From Mycobacterium sp. 1100029.7 (GTDB lineage: Bacteria > Actinomycetota > Actinomycetes > Mycobacteriales > Mycobacteriaceae): a stretch of DNA of 64,000 bases. Both the position numbers and the translations under genes were made by a program. The notes below the pieces were generated by a model, which was given only the letters and a program-made list of their open reading frames with translations, ran no database searches and was not told the DNA's origin. This document shows, in pieces, positions 1 through 8,714 of the stretch. The stretch spans positions 1 through 64,000 of the forward strand of contig NZ_LZSC01000048.1 in NCBI RefSeq assembly GCF_001665235.1. Direction: 5' to 3'. Within the stretch, counting starts at the first letter, position 1. Every line of letters starts with the position of its first letter.

Positions 1-181
1 ACGAGTCGGTCTCGACGACGAGCGCCGCGGCTACCGGATCCGCGCCGGACCAGGTGACCGTCGCCCGCCAGCGCGTCATCGCTATCGCGAGGCGATGCCC
101 CATCCGTGCCGCGCGACCCTTGACACCGGTATGAAGAAGCAACTCGCCGTCAGCAGCGTCGAGAGTCCAGGTGTGGGTCAC
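1..181 (-). CDS. YceI-like protein, N-terminal part (runs off window)
   Basis: Sixty codons read from a GTG at 181 back to the window edge. The peptide begins MTHTWTLDAADGELLLHTGV and continues with a GRAARMGHRL segment and a TRWRATVTWSG strand, the pattern I associate with the N-terminus of actinobacterial YceI-like proteins (lipocalin-type barrels that bind polyisoprenoids or other amphiphiles). The C-terminal part is outside the window, so the barrel cannot be checked. The start lies only 13 bp after the stop of the upstream P450 gene on the same strand, so the two are probably co-transcribed. Function in mycobacteria is not established. The family call is by pattern recognition only. Confidence 0.7.
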   Translation of the reverse strand, partial: MTHTWTLDAADGELLLHTGVKGRAARMGHRLAIAMTRWRATVTWSGADPVAAALVVETDS

Positions 182-194
182 AGACCGACTGTAT

Positions 195-1454
195 TCACAC
201 GGTGTGGTAATCCACCTGCCAGTGCTTGATTCCGTTGAGCCAGCCCGAACGCAGCCGCTCAGGTTTGCCGACCGATTCCAGATCGGGCATCGCGTCGGCG
301 ATCGCGTTGAACATCAGGTCGATCGTCATGCGCGCCAGGTTTGCCCCGATACAGTAGTGGGCGCCGGTGCCACCGAACCCCACATGCGGGTTGGGGTCGC
401 GCAGGATGTTGAAGGAGAACGGGTCGTCGAACACTTCCTCGTCGAAATTAGCTGAGCGATAGACCATTACGACGCGCTGGCCCTTCTTGATCTGCACGCC
501 GGACAGCTCGTAGTCCTCGAGCGCAGTGCGCTGGAACGACGTGACCGGAGTCGCCCACCGGACGATCTCGTCGGCCGTGGTCACGGGACGCTCCCGCTTG
601 TACAGCTCCCACTGATCCGGGAAGTCGGTGAAGGCCATCATGCCCTGCGTAATGGAGTTGCGGGTCGTCTCGTTACCGGCGACCGACAGCAGGATCACGA
701 AGAAGCCGAACTCGTCGTCGGAGAGCCGGTGCCCGTCGACATCGGCCTCGATCAGCTTGGTGACGATGTCTTCCCCGGGATTTTGGGCCCGGTCGGCGGC
801 CATCTGCATCGCGTAGGTGATCAGTTCGATCGAGGCGCCCATCGCGTCGTTGCGGGCGAACTCCGGATCCTGATCGCCCACCATTTCATTCGACCAGTGG
901 AACAACTTCATGCGGTCCTCCTGGGGCACGCCCAGCAGACCGGCGATGGCCTGCAGCGGCAGCTCGCACGACACCTGTTCGACGAAGTCGCCATAGCCCT
1001 CCGCGGCAGCCTTCGCGACGATCTGGTGGGCGCGCTCGCGCAGGTCGTCGCGCAGCCGCTCGACGGCACGGGGAGTGAAACCGCGGGAGATGATTTTGCG
1101 AAGGTGGGTGTGCTGCGGGGCGTCCATGTTGAGCAGGACGAACTTTCCCGTTTCGCGCTGCTCGCGCACCGTTCCCTCGCGGTAGCGAGGCAGGGCGGTG
1201 TTCTCCAGGCTCGAGAACACATCGCTGCGTCGGGAGATCTCTTTGACGTCGTGATGCTTGGACACCACCCAGAAGCCGCCGTCGTCGAAGCCGCCTACGC
1301 CGTTCGGCTGCTCGTTCCACCAGATCGGCGCGGTGCGCCGCAATTCGGCCAGTTCCTCGACCGGCAATCGCTCGGCGTGGATGTCTGGATCGGTGAAATC
1401 GAATCCGGGAGGCAGATTCGGGATCGGCTTGGTGGTCGTCTTATTGATTGACAA
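195..1454 (-). CDS. Cytochrome P450, CYP125 family (steroid side-chain hydroxylase type)
   Basis: A 419-residue soluble P450. Visible are the I-helix oxygen-binding motif AGNETTRNS, a K-helix ExxR (EIVR) and the heme loop FGGTGAHYCIG with the axial Cys near residue 368. Long stretches (NLPPGFDFTDPD near the N-terminus, ISRGFTPRAV, VSCELPLQAIAGLLGVPQED, LRSGWLNGIKHWQVDY at the C-terminus) are those of CYP125, which oxidises the terminal side-chain carbon of cholesterol and cholestenone. The open frame extends to 1556, but GAGGAG 6 nt before a TTG at 1454 and the family N-terminus favour that start. The neighbourhood is not that of the main M. tuberculosis CYP125 locus, so this is more likely a paralogue. 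The exact substrate is inferred. Confidence 0.93.
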   Translation of the reverse strand: MSINKTTTKPIPNLPPGFDFTDPDIHAERLPVEELAELRRTAPIWWNEQPNGVGGFDDGGFWVVSKHHDVKEISRRSDVFSSLENTALPRYREGTVREQRETGKFVLLNMDAPQHTHLRKIISRGFTPRAVERLRDDLRERAHQIVAKAAAEGYGDFVEQVSCELPLQAIAGLLGVPQEDRMKLFHWSNEMVGDQDPEFARNDAMGASIELITYAMQMAADRAQNPGEDIVTKLIEADVDGHRLSDDEFGFFVILLSVAGNETTRNSITQGMMAFTDFPDQWELYKRERPVTTADEIVRWATPVTSFQRTALEDYELSGVQIKKGQRVVMVYRSANFDEEVFDDPFSFNILRDPNPHVGFGGTGAHYCIGANLARMTIDLMFNAIADAMPDLESVGKPERLRSGWLNGIKHWQVDYHTV

Positions 1455-1630
1455 GGCCCACTCCTCGAGACGAAGTCTTCTAGTCGTACGTCTTGAGCCA
1501 AATAAACCACTGCACCCGCATGGTTGGGAAGGATTGACGCAACTTCCGCCGACCAAATTGCAACATGTTCACCCGTGGATCGTGTTCCGGCGGACGGCGT
1601 CGGATCGGCGGGGCTTTGTGGCCTGCACCA

Positions 1631-1647
1631 CAAAAGTTATGCTTTTG
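1631..1647. promoter_or_regulatory. Small inverted repeat in the P450 / secreted-protein divergent region
   Basis: CAAAAG and CTTTTG arms flank a 5-nt centre (TTATG) in the 251-bp gap between the divergent P450 and secreted-protein genes. It is AT-rich in a GC-rich region and could be a regulator site or part of a promoter. No other element was identified in this gap. The call rests on symmetry alone. Confidence 0.25.
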
Positions 1648-1705
1648 CTCCAGGTCACCGGCACACCGATAAACCAGGTGATGCTTACACGAAGGGGTGG
1701 AGCGC

Positions 1706-2104
1706 ATGATCCGCGAACTAGTCGCCGTCGCCGCGGTCACGGCCGGCGCCGTCGCAGTGGCGCCGGCCGCGGCAGCCGGTTACGAGGGCGACGTGCCGAA
1801 CATGAATTACCAAGCCTCGTTGGGTGCGCCGTGCGACAACTACGAGCGCTTCATCTTCGGTCGCGGCCCCAGCGGGCAGGCCGAGGCCTGCCACTTCCCG
1901 CCGCCGAACCAGTTCCCCGCGGCCACCACCGGCTACTGGGTCATTTCGTATCCGCTGTACGGAGTCCAGCAGGCCGGCGCCAAGTGCCCGGGCTCGCAGA
2001 GCGCGGCTCAGTCAGACCGCGGGCTGCCCATGCTCTGCCTGGGAGCACAGGGCTGGCAAGAGGGGTGGTTCACCGGCGCGGGGTTCTTCCCGCCCTCGGA
2101 ATAA
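1706..2104 (+). CDS. Secreted conserved hypothetical protein (Rv1891-like)
   Basis: A 132-residue protein beginning with a short Sec-type signal sequence (MIRELVAVAA, then Ala/Val-rich to about residue 24, ending AAAA). The mature part is rich in Tyr, Phe, Pro and Gly and has four cysteines (in PCDNYE, EACHF, AKCPG and MLCLG), suggesting two disulphides. An in-frame GTG lies three codons upstream at 1697. The ATG at 1706 is preferred because AAGGGG sits about 8 nt before it. Position next to the Rv1893 and Rv1894c homologues suggests it is the Rv1891 counterpart. No function is known to me. Confidence 0.85.
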   Translation: MIRELVAVAAVTAGAVAVAPAAAAGYEGDVPNMNYQASLGAPCDNYERFIFGRGPSGQAEACHFPPPNQFPAATTGYWVISYPLYGVQQAGAKCPGSQSAAQSDRGLPMLCLGAQGWQEGWFTGAGFFPPSE

Positions 2105-2186
2105 CGACCGCGCATGACCGTCAGCCGCGTGGACTCCTGAACGTCTAGAGTCAGATCTCAAAGTCGGGCAACGATAGGAGACTCCG

Positions 2187-2414
2187 GTGGCGGTCAATCC
2201 CAAAGACGCTGTGGACGCGGTCAAGGACATCGCGACCAATGCCGTCGAAAAGGCTTCTGACATCGTCGAAAACGTCGGCGACATCATCCGCGGCGATGTT
2301 GCCGGCGGTGCCAGCAACATCGTTCAGCATTCGATCGACATCGCGACGCACGCCGTAGACAGGACCAAGGAAGTCTTTACCGGCGGCGGTAAGTACGAAG
2401 TCGACGACGAGTAG
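2187..2414 (+). CDS. Small helical conserved protein (Rv1893-like)
   Basis: A 75-residue protein starting at a GTG preceded by AGGAG with 6-nt spacing. The sequence is amphipathic throughout (VDAVKDIATNAVEKASDIVE, then VGDIIRGDVAGGASNIVQ) with an acidic tail KYEVDDE. No signal peptide, transmembrane segment or cysteine is visible. Repeated Asp-Ile and Ala-Val steps resemble CsbD-like or phasin-like helical stress proteins, but I do not assign a family. It converges on the nitronate monooxygenase gene with only 6 bp between the stops. Confidence 0.8.
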   Translation: MAVNPKDAVDAVKDIATNAVEKASDIVENVGDIIRGDVAGGASNIVQHSIDIATHAVDRTKEVFTGGGKYEVDDE

Positions 2415-2432
2415 CCGCCGTCAGACGGCGGC
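2414..2432. terminator. Hairpin between convergent genes
   Basis: GCCGCCGT and ACGGCGGC form an 8-bp stem with a CAG loop exactly across the two convergent stop codons. There is no T-run, so it would be a weak, factor-assisted or T-less terminator if functional. Confidence 0.4.
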
Positions 2433-3551
2433 GGCCTCGTTGAGTTCGTCGAGCTTGTTCGTCGCTTCCAGATATTCCTGGACCCAGCGCTCGATCACCG
2501 TCGACGTCTTCTCCACCTTGGAGAATTGTCCGACGACCTGACCGACGGGGTTGAACGCCACGTCGACGGATTCGTTGGGGTAGCGGTTGGTCGCTCGCAC
2601 GGCCATGCCGGAAACCATGTACTGCAACGGCATACCGAGCGGCTTCGGGTTGTCCGGCGCTTCCCAGGCCTCGGTCCAGTCGTTGCGCAGCATCCGGGCC
2701 GGCTTGCCGGTGAACGAACGGCTGCGCACGGTGTCGCGGCTGCCGGCCTTGACGTAGGCGGCCTGCTGCACCGGAGTGTTCGAGGATTCCTCGACCATCA
2801 ACCACTGCGAGCCGGTCCAAGCGCCCTGGCAGCCCAGCGCCAGCGCCGCGGCGATCTGCTGGCCGCTACCGATGCCTCCCGCACCGAGGACGGGAACCGG
2901 AGCCACCTCCTTGACGACCTGCGGCCACAACACAATTGAGCCCACTTCGCCGCAGTGACCGCCGGCCTCGCCGCCCTGGGCGATGATGATGTCGACGCCG
3001 GCATCGGCGTGCTTGCGGGCCTGCGACGGTGAACCGCACAAGGCGGCCACCTTGAGCCCGGCGTCGTGGATGTGCTTGATCATCTCCGCGGGCGGGGTGC
3101 CGAGCGCGTTGGCGATCATCTTGACCTTGGGGTGCTTGAGCGCGACCTCGACCTGGGGCGTGGCCGTCGCTTCGGTCCAACCGAGCAGCTGGAGGGTGTC
3201 GCCGTCGCTGTCCTCGACCGGCACGCCGTGGTCGGCGAGGATCTTCTTCCCGAAGTCCAGGTGTTCCTGGGGCACCATCTTGCGCAGCGTCTCGGTGAGC
3301 TCTTCGGCGGACTGGCCCGAATCCATGCCCTCGTACTTGTTCGGGATCACGATGTCGACGCCGTAAGGGTGGTCGCCGATGTTCTCGTCAATCCACTTCA
3401 GCTCGATTTCCAGTTGCTCGGGCGTGAAACCCACCGCCCCGAGGACGCCGAACCCCCCGGCCTTGCTGACCGCCACCACGACATCGCGACAATGCGTGAA
3501 GGCGAAGATCGGGAACTCGATACCGAGCTCGTCGCAAATAGGGGTGTGCAT
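2421..3551 (-). CDS. Nitronate monooxygenase / 2-nitropropane dioxygenase family (Rv1894c-like)
   Basis: A 376-residue FMN TIM-barrel protein that would oxidise alkyl nitronates or act as a related flavin oxidoreductase. The N-terminal PIFAFTHCRDVVVAVSKAGG, the glycine-rich AQGGEAGGHCGEVGS phosphate-binding region and the GAGGIGSGQQIAAALALG strand-turn-helix are characteristic. It is longer than the two other family members in this window (320 and 314 residues), mainly through an N-terminal insert around residues 55-120 and a C-terminal extension. A KstR-like operator lies 27-40 bp upstream, suggesting sterol-responsive expression. The physiological substrate is unknown. Confidence 0.9.
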   Translation of the reverse strand: MHTPICDELGIEFPIFAFTHCRDVVVAVSKAGGFGVLGAVGFTPEQLEIELKWIDENIGDHPYGVDIVIPNKYEGMDSGQSAEELTETLRKMVPQEHLDFGKKILADHGVPVEDSDGDTLQLLGWTEATATPQVEVALKHPKVKMIANALGTPPAEMIKHIHDAGLKVAALCGSPSQARKHADAGVDIIIAQGGEAGGHCGEVGSIVLWPQVVKEVAPVPVLGAGGIGSGQQIAAALALGCQGAWTGSQWLMVEESSNTPVQQAAYVKAGSRDTVRSRSFTGKPARMLRNDWTEAWEAPDNPKPLGMPLQYMVSGMAVRATNRYPNESVDVAFNPVGQVVGQFSKVEKTSTVIERWVQEYLEATNKLDELNEAAAV

Positions 3552-3577
3552 TACAACTCCTGGGATGCTGGCCGAAT

Positions 3578-3591
3578 TGGAACGTGTTCTA
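3578..3591. promoter_or_regulatory. KstR-like operator upstream of the nitronate monooxygenase
   Basis: TGGAACGTGTTCTA fits the 14-bp KstR pattern TnnAACnnGTTnnA at every fixed position. KstR is the TetR repressor of cholesterol catabolism in mycobacteria. The site lies just upstream of the 3551 start, where repressor binding would block transcription. Assignment is by motif only. Confidence 0.65.
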
Positions 3592-3662
3592 GTTTAGTAC
3601 GCGCAGCCATGACGTGGCCAGGGGCCCCTGAGTAGCGGCCTGCCACTACGACACGTCGCCGA

Positions 3663-4127
3663 TCAGATCGTCAGCGCGTGGGCCAACCACAACACCAGGA
3701 ACCCCAGCATGCACACGGCGCAGACCAGGTGGTCGCGGCAGACCGAGCGCGCCAGCCGGGTCTGCTCGGGGACGCTGTCGCTGCGGTGTCCGAGCCGGAT
3801 CGCGTCGGGCACGGTCTGCGTCAGCGCCACCATCGTCGGGATACCGGCGAGCCCGGCCGACAACACCAGCAGCCAGGCCGGGTCTCGCCCTAACGTTGCC
3901 TGAAAACCTAACGCGCCCAACAGAATCAACATGACCACAGCAATCAGTCGGCTCATCGGCCGTGACGTGGTCGTCGCGCGGTGGTAGTAGCCCGCGACCG
4001 AGGCCAGCACCGGCTCGGGCAAATCCTGATCCGAGCCTCGGTACTTCAGGACTTGGATGTCGAATATCAGATCCAGCCACAGCACGGCGAAGAGGAACCC
4101 ACTGCAGGCCGTGAGCAGGGGAGCCAT
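3663..4127 (-). CDS. Four-helix integral membrane protein, unknown function
   Basis: A 154-residue hydrophobic protein. Likely membrane segments are LLTACSGFLFAVLWLDLIFD, LIAVVMLILLGALGF, WLLVLSAGLAGIPTMVALT and a C-terminal VCAVCMLGFLVLWLAHAL. A hydrophilic loop YRGSDQDLPEPVLASVAGYY follows the first helix. An in-frame ATG also occurs at 4133, but GGAGG is 9 nt from the 4127 ATG and only 3 nt from the other. The gene stands alone, about 110 bp beyond the nitronate monooxygenase start. I do not recognise the family. Confidence 0.75.
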   Translation of the reverse strand: MAPLLTACSGFLFAVLWLDLIFDIQVLKYRGSDQDLPEPVLASVAGYYHRATTTSRPMSRLIAVVMLILLGALGFQATLGRDPAWLLVLSAGLAGIPTMVALTQTVPDAIRLGHRSDSVPEQTRLARSVCRDHLVCAVCMLGFLVLWLAHALTI

Positions 4128-4272
4128 GTTCATCGACCTCCCGCCGCCTTGACGACCATCCGCGGTTAATTGTTTCGCAGTGGGGCGGCATAGTCACAGG
4201 GAGCCACCAAATCACTTGTGCCACTTCTGTTTCAGCCGTTCCGCAGGGACCGTTTGTGTCGGTGGCTCGTCG

Positions 4273-4284
4273 TATTATTCGAAC
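4273..4284 (+). promoter_or_regulatory. Predicted -10 box giving a leaderless 13E12 transcript
   Basis: TATTAT at 4273-4278 is followed by 6 nt and then the ATG at 4285, and there is no Shine-Dalgarno sequence. This is the spacing expected when transcription starts on the A of the start codon. Confidence 0.5.
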
Positions 4285-5639
4285 ATGGGTTCGAGTAGCC
4301 GCGAGGAAATCCAAGCCGACTATGACGCGTTTCGCGCCGTCGTTTCGCGCATCCAGCAGCACTCGTACGATTCGCTGACCAACCCGGAACGCCTGGGCCT
4401 GTTGGAGGCGCTCGAACACGAATCACGCCGGCTACACGCTCCTGGCCATCAACTGATCAATCAGCTGGCTGCGCAGGCCACGCCTGACGAACTCGGCGGC
4501 AACTTGCGCATGCCTTATCCGATCGCCTGCACATCAGCCGCGCCGACTCCGCCCGACGAGTAGCCGAGGCCGGCGATCTCGGAGCTCGCCGAACGCTGAC
4601 CGGCGAGCCGCTGGCGCCGCGGTTGCCGGCGACCGCCGCCGCGCAACGAGATGGCGCTATCGGAGCCGGCCAGATTGTGGTGATCCGCCAGTTCTTCGAT
4701 CAGTTGCCGACATGGGTGGATGTGGAGACCCAAGCCGTGGCCGAACGGCAGCTGGCGGACCGAGCCACCGAGTTTCGCCCTGAACAGGTGCGCAAATTGG
4801 CAGACCGGCTCGCGAGCTACCTCAACCCGGACGGAAATTTCACTGACATCGACCGTGCTCGTCGCCGCGGCCTGATGCTCGGCAAGCAAGACATCGACGG
4901 AATGTCGCGGCTGAGCGGCTATTTGACCCCGGAGGCACGCGCCACTGTCGAGGCCGTGTTGGCGAAGTTAGCCGCTCCCGGGATGTGCAACCCGGACGAC
5001 CTCACGCCCGTCGTCGACGGCGCGCCGGGGGAGCAGGCCATCCAGCGCGACGGCCGCTCGGCTGGCCAACGCAATCACGACGGGCTTCACGCCGCGCTGC
5101 GCGCGGTGCTGGCCAGTGGAGACCTCGGTCAGCACAACGGGTTGCCGGTAAGCATCGTCGTGACCACCACGCTGCAAGATTTGGAGGCCGCGAGCGGCAG
5201 AGCGGTCACCGGTGGTGGCACCCTGCTACCGATGAGCGACGTCATCCGGATGGCCCGCCACGCTCACCACTATCTGGCGATATTCGATCGCGGCCGTGCG
5301 GTAAGCCTGTGGCACGCCAAGCGATTGGCGTCCCCCGGGCAACGAATTGTGCTCTACGCCAAGGACCGTGGCTGCTCAGCACCTGGCTGCGACGTTCCCG
5401 GCTACCTCTGCGAAGTCCATCATGTCGACGACTACGCCACCTGCCGAAGTACCGACATGGACAACCGTACGTTCGCCTGCGGGCCGCATCATCGGCTGGT
5501 CAAATCCGGCGGCTGGCGCACCCGCAAACGCGCCGACGGCCACACGGAATGGATCCCGCCACCGCATCTCGACCGGGGTCAGCCGCGCGTCAACTCCTTT
5601 CAGCACCCCGAGGTTTTGCTGTGCGATGACGGCCCTTGA
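4285..5639 (+). pseudogene. 13E12 / DUF222-HNH endonuclease family gene with a 1-base frameshift
   Basis: DUF222 proteins of the mycobacterial 13E12 family end in an HNH nuclease domain. The N-terminal frame (from MGSSSREEIQADY) stops at 4563. The rest continues in another frame to 5639. The frames join smoothly if one A is restored near 4510, giving [20 protein letters not shown] in place of [10 protein letters not shown]. The downstream frame carries [20 protein letters not shown] and an HNH module with [20 protein letters not shown] and [13 protein letters not shown]. Restored length is about 451 residues, normal for the family. It may be a genuine recent pseudogene or an assembly error. 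Such genes are often multicopy, so read mis-mapping is possible. Confidence 0.85.
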
Positions 5640-5730
5640 TCCGTTCCGGCGGCACCGGGTAGCGTAGTGCTGCTAATTACGAAACGGTGAGTAGCGTAAT
5701 CGGATCTCCCTTCCCGAAAGGATCGGCTTG

Positions 5731-7662
5731 ATGCGCAACCCCTACTCCGGCCGTCCTTTCACCACCTCGACACCAGACATCGCCAAGGCGCTCGAAGATG
5801 TCAGCATCCCGACGCTGCTGCTGTCGCTCGTCCACATCACCGGCGACCCGCGCTTCATCCGCGAGTACAAGCAGATGGGCATTTTCCTCAACGAGGTGCA
5901 GGGCTTCATGTCCGAGGAGGACAAGGCGCGGGCCCGCGCCGAGGCGTTGACCGTGATCACCGAATACCGCGACCGCGGCTGTCCCGAACCGCAACCACTG
6001 AGCCCAGAGCTCATCCGCGAAATGATGGACTGGACGGCCTGCGAACACATCCCCGACGATTACCTGGCCCTGGTCTCCGAGGAACTGGACCTCGACGGAA
6101 CCGATCCACGCCGGCCGGCGGCGCTACCGGCCGAGCAGGCCGCCGACATCCCGGTCCTGGTCGTCGGATGCGGTGAATCCGGCCTTCTCGCCGGCGTTCG
6201 GCTCAAGCAGGCCAACATCCCGTTCACGATCGTCGAAAAGAACGCCGGCCCCGGCGGAACATGGTGGGAGAACAGCTATCCCGGAGCCCGGGTAGACGTG
6301 GCCAACCACTTCTATTGCTACAGCTTCGAACCCAACAACGACTGGACGCACTTCTTCGCCGAGCAGGACGAGTTGCAGCACTACTTCACCCAGGTGATGA
6401 ACAAGCATGAGCTCGCCGAGCACATCAGCTGGAACACCGAGGTCGTCGCCGCCGCATGGGACGACGCCGAGGGAGCGTGGGACGTTGCGTTGCGCGGCGT
6501 CGACGGGCAAACCAGCACGCTTCGGGCACGGGCCCTGATCACCGCCGTTGGACAACTCAACCGACCACAAATCCCCGAATTCGACGGCGCCGACAGCTTC
6601 GGGGGGCCATCCTTTCACTCCGCGGCCTGGGATCATTCGGTCGACCTCACCGGCAAGCGGGTCGCCCTGATCGGCGCCGGCGCCAGCGGTTTTCAGATCG
6701 CGCCCGCAATCGCGCGGGACGTCGAGCATCTCACCGTATTCCAGCGGACCGCGCAGTGGATGTTTCCGAATCCGATGTATCACGACGAAGTCGGTGACGG
6801 AGTGCGCTGGGCGATGCGCCATCTGCCCTACTACGGGCGCTGGTACCGGTTGCTGGTGCTGTGGCCCGGGTCGGACAAGGGTTTGGACGCCGCCGAAGGC
6901 GACCCGGCTTATACCGGCGACGACGCGGTCAGCGACATCAACGCGGCAGCGGCAATGATGTTCTCGCACTGGATCACCGAACAAGTCGGCGACGACCACG
7001 AGCTGCTGGCCAAGGTGATGCCCGACTATCCGGCTTGCGGCAAACGAACGCTGCAGGACAACGGCAGCTGGCTGCAGACGCTGCAGCGCGACAATGTCGA
7101 GCTGGTCCGCACCCCGATCCAGAAGATCACACCGCGCGGCGTGGTGACGGCGGACGGCGTCGAGCACGACGTCGATATCATCGTGTACGCCACCGGATTT
7201 CGGCACACCGACGTGCTGTGGCCGCTGAAGGTGACCGGCCGCAACGGAATCGACCTGCACGAATTGTGGGGCAGCCGACCGTACGCGTACCTAGGCGTCA
7301 CGGTCCCGGACTTCCCCAACTTCTTCATCATCTACGGGCCGGGCACGCACCTCGCACACGGCGGCAGCCTGATCTTCCAGTCCGAGCTGCAGATGCGCTA
7401 CGTCGACCAGTGCCTGGCGCGGCTTTCCGAGTCCGACGTGCACTCCGTCGAGCCCAAGCCCGACGCGGCGACCGACTGGCATCAGCGGACACAGGCTCAG
7501 ATCAAGAAGATGGTGTGGTCACACCCGGCCGTCAAGCACTCGTACTTCAAGAACGCCGACGGCGAGATCCACACCGTCAGCCCGTGGCGCCTCAACGAGT
7601 ACTGGGCGGCGGTACGCGAGCCTGATTGGTCACAATTCATTGTGCGACAACGCAATTCCTGA
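5731..7662 (+). CDS. Flavin-containing monooxygenase, Baeyer-Villiger type
   Basis: A 643-residue FAD/NADPH enzyme. An N-terminal helical extension of about 135 residues precedes the first Rossmann motif VVGCGESG (about 145-152). The Baeyer-Villiger fingerprint FxGxxxHxxxW is present as FGGPSFHSAAW (290-300), and the NADPH Rossmann motif GAGASG lies at 315-320. The class inserts oxygen next to a ketone to form esters or lactones. The ATG at 5731 is preceded by AAAGGA at good spacing. A Zn-alcohol dehydrogenase starts 26 bp downstream on the same strand. The pair would fit successive alcohol-to-ketone and ketone-to-ester steps. Substrate unknown. Confidence 0.92.
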   Translation: MRNPYSGRPFTTSTPDIAKALEDVSIPTLLLSLVHITGDPRFIREYKQMGIFLNEVQGFMSEEDKARARAEALTVITEYRDRGCPEPQPLSPELIREMMDWTACEHIPDDYLALVSEELDLDGTDPRRPAALPAEQAADIPVLVVGCGESGLLAGVRLKQANIPFTIVEKNAGPGGTWWENSYPGARVDVANHFYCYSFEPNNDWTHFFAEQDELQHYFTQVMNKHELAEHISWNTEVVAAAWDDAEGAWDVALRGVDGQTSTLRARALITAVGQLNRPQIPEFDGADSFGGPSFHSAAWDHSVDLTGKRVALIGAGASGFQIAPAIARDVEHLTVFQRTAQWMFPNPMYHDEVGDGVRWAMRHLPYYGRWYRLLVLWPGSDKGLDAAEGDPAYTGDDAVSDINAAAAMMFSHWITEQVGDDHELLAKVMPDYPACGKRTLQDNGSWLQTLQRDNVELVRTPIQKITPRGVVTADGVEHDVDIIVYATGFRHTDVLWPLKVTGRNGIDLHELWGSRPYAYLGVTVPDFPNFFIIYGPGTHLAHGGSLIFQSELQMRYVDQCLARLSESDVHSVEPKPDAATDWHQRTQAQIKKMVWSHPAVKHSYFKNADGEIHTVSPWRLNEYWAAVREPDWSQFIVRQRNS

Positions 7663-7688
7663 CTTGACCAGAAAGTGAGCACAGCACT

Positions 7689-8714
7689 ATGCGCACGGTA
7701 GTCGTCGACGGACCCCGCAACATCCGGGTCGACACGCGCCCCGACCCCGGGCTTCCCGGGCCCGACGGCGCGATCGTCGAAGTCAGCGCGGCCGGCATCT
7801 GCGGATCGGATCTGCATTTCTACGAGGCGGACTTCCCGATGCCCGACCCGATCGCGCTGGGCCACGAAGCGGTCGGCACCGTCGTCGAGGTCGGCCCCGA
7901 CGTGCGTACGGTCAAGGCCGGTGATCGGGTGATGGTGTCGTCGGTCACCGGCTGCGGCAACTGCCCGGGATGCGCCACCCGCGATCCGGTCCTGTGCTAT
8001 TCCGGATTTCAGATCTTCGGCGGCGGCCTGCTCGGCGGTGCACAGGCCGATCTGCTCGCCGTGCCCGCTGCCGATTTTCAGCTGTTGAAGACGCCTGAGG
8101 GCATCAGCACCGAGCAGGCGCTGCTGCTGACCGACAACCTCGCCACCGGTTGGGCGGCCGCGCAGCGCGCCGATATCCCATTCGGTGGCACCGTGGCCGT
8201 CATCGGCCTGGGCGCGGTCGGCCTGTGTGCGCTGCGCAGCGCGTTTTTCCAAGGCGCCGCAACGGTTTTCGCGATCGACAGAGTCGACGGCCGGTTGGAC
8301 CGCGCCGCGGCGTGGGGTGCCACGCCGATCAAGGCGCCCGCGCTCGAGGCGATCATGGCCGCCACGAACGGCCGCGGCGCCGACGCGGTGATCGATGCGG
8401 TCGCCACGGATGCCTCCCTGACCGACGCGGTCAACACCGTGCGGCCGGGAGGAACCGTGTCGGTTGTCGGCGTGCACGACATGAATCCGTTCCCACTCAA
8501 CGCCCTGGGTTGCCTGATCCGCAGCACGACCATGCGATTCACGACGGCACCCGTGCAGCGCACCTGGCCCGAGCTCATTCCACTGCTGCAGTCCGGCCGC
8601 CTCGACGTCGACGGCATCTTCACCACGTCGCTGCCCCTCGACGACGCGGCCAACGGGTACGCGACCGCGGAGTCGCGGTCGGGCGACGACGTGAAGATTC
8701 TGCTGACGCCCTAG
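7689..8714 (+). CDS. Zinc-binding alcohol dehydrogenase (Rv1895-like)
   Basis: A 341-residue medium-chain dehydrogenase. Near the N-terminus CGSDLHFYE supplies the catalytic-zinc cysteine and GHEAVGTVVEVG the zinc-ligand His-Glu pair. A structural-zinc lobe with four cysteines (GCGNCPGC...LC) follows at about residues 96-110. The NAD(P) fold has GLGAVG near 177. It probably interconverts secondary alcohols and ketones. It follows the BVMO by 26 bp and its stop overlaps the convergent HAD gene by 4 bp. The synteny matches Rv1895, while the BVMO before it is extra relative to M. tuberculosis as I recall it. Confidence 0.92.
   Translation: MRTVVVDGPRNIRVDTRPDPGLPGPDGAIVEVSAAGICGSDLHFYEADFPMPDPIALGHEAVGTVVEVGPDVRTVKAGDRVMVSSVTGCGNCPGCATRDPVLCYSGFQIFGGGLLGGAQADLLAVPAADFQLLKTPEGISTEQALLLTDNLATGWAAAQRADIPFGGTVAVIGLGAVGLCALRSAFFQGAATVFAIDRVDGRLDRAAAWGATPIKAPALEAIMAATNGRGADAVIDAVATDASLTDAVNTVRPGGTVSVVGVHDMNPFPLNALGCLIRSTTMRFTTAPVQRTWPELIPLLQSGRLDVDGIFTTSLPLDDAANGYATAESRSGDDVKILLTP

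Noticed and set aside
2012..2351. Minus-strand frames across the secreted and small helical protein genes
   Set aside because: Short, lacking conserved motifs and opposite genes with start signals and homologues.
6124..7260. 378-codon minus-strand frame inside the BVMO gene
   Set aside because: Shadow frame. The plus-strand BVMO has complete cofactor motifs and the antisense translation has none.
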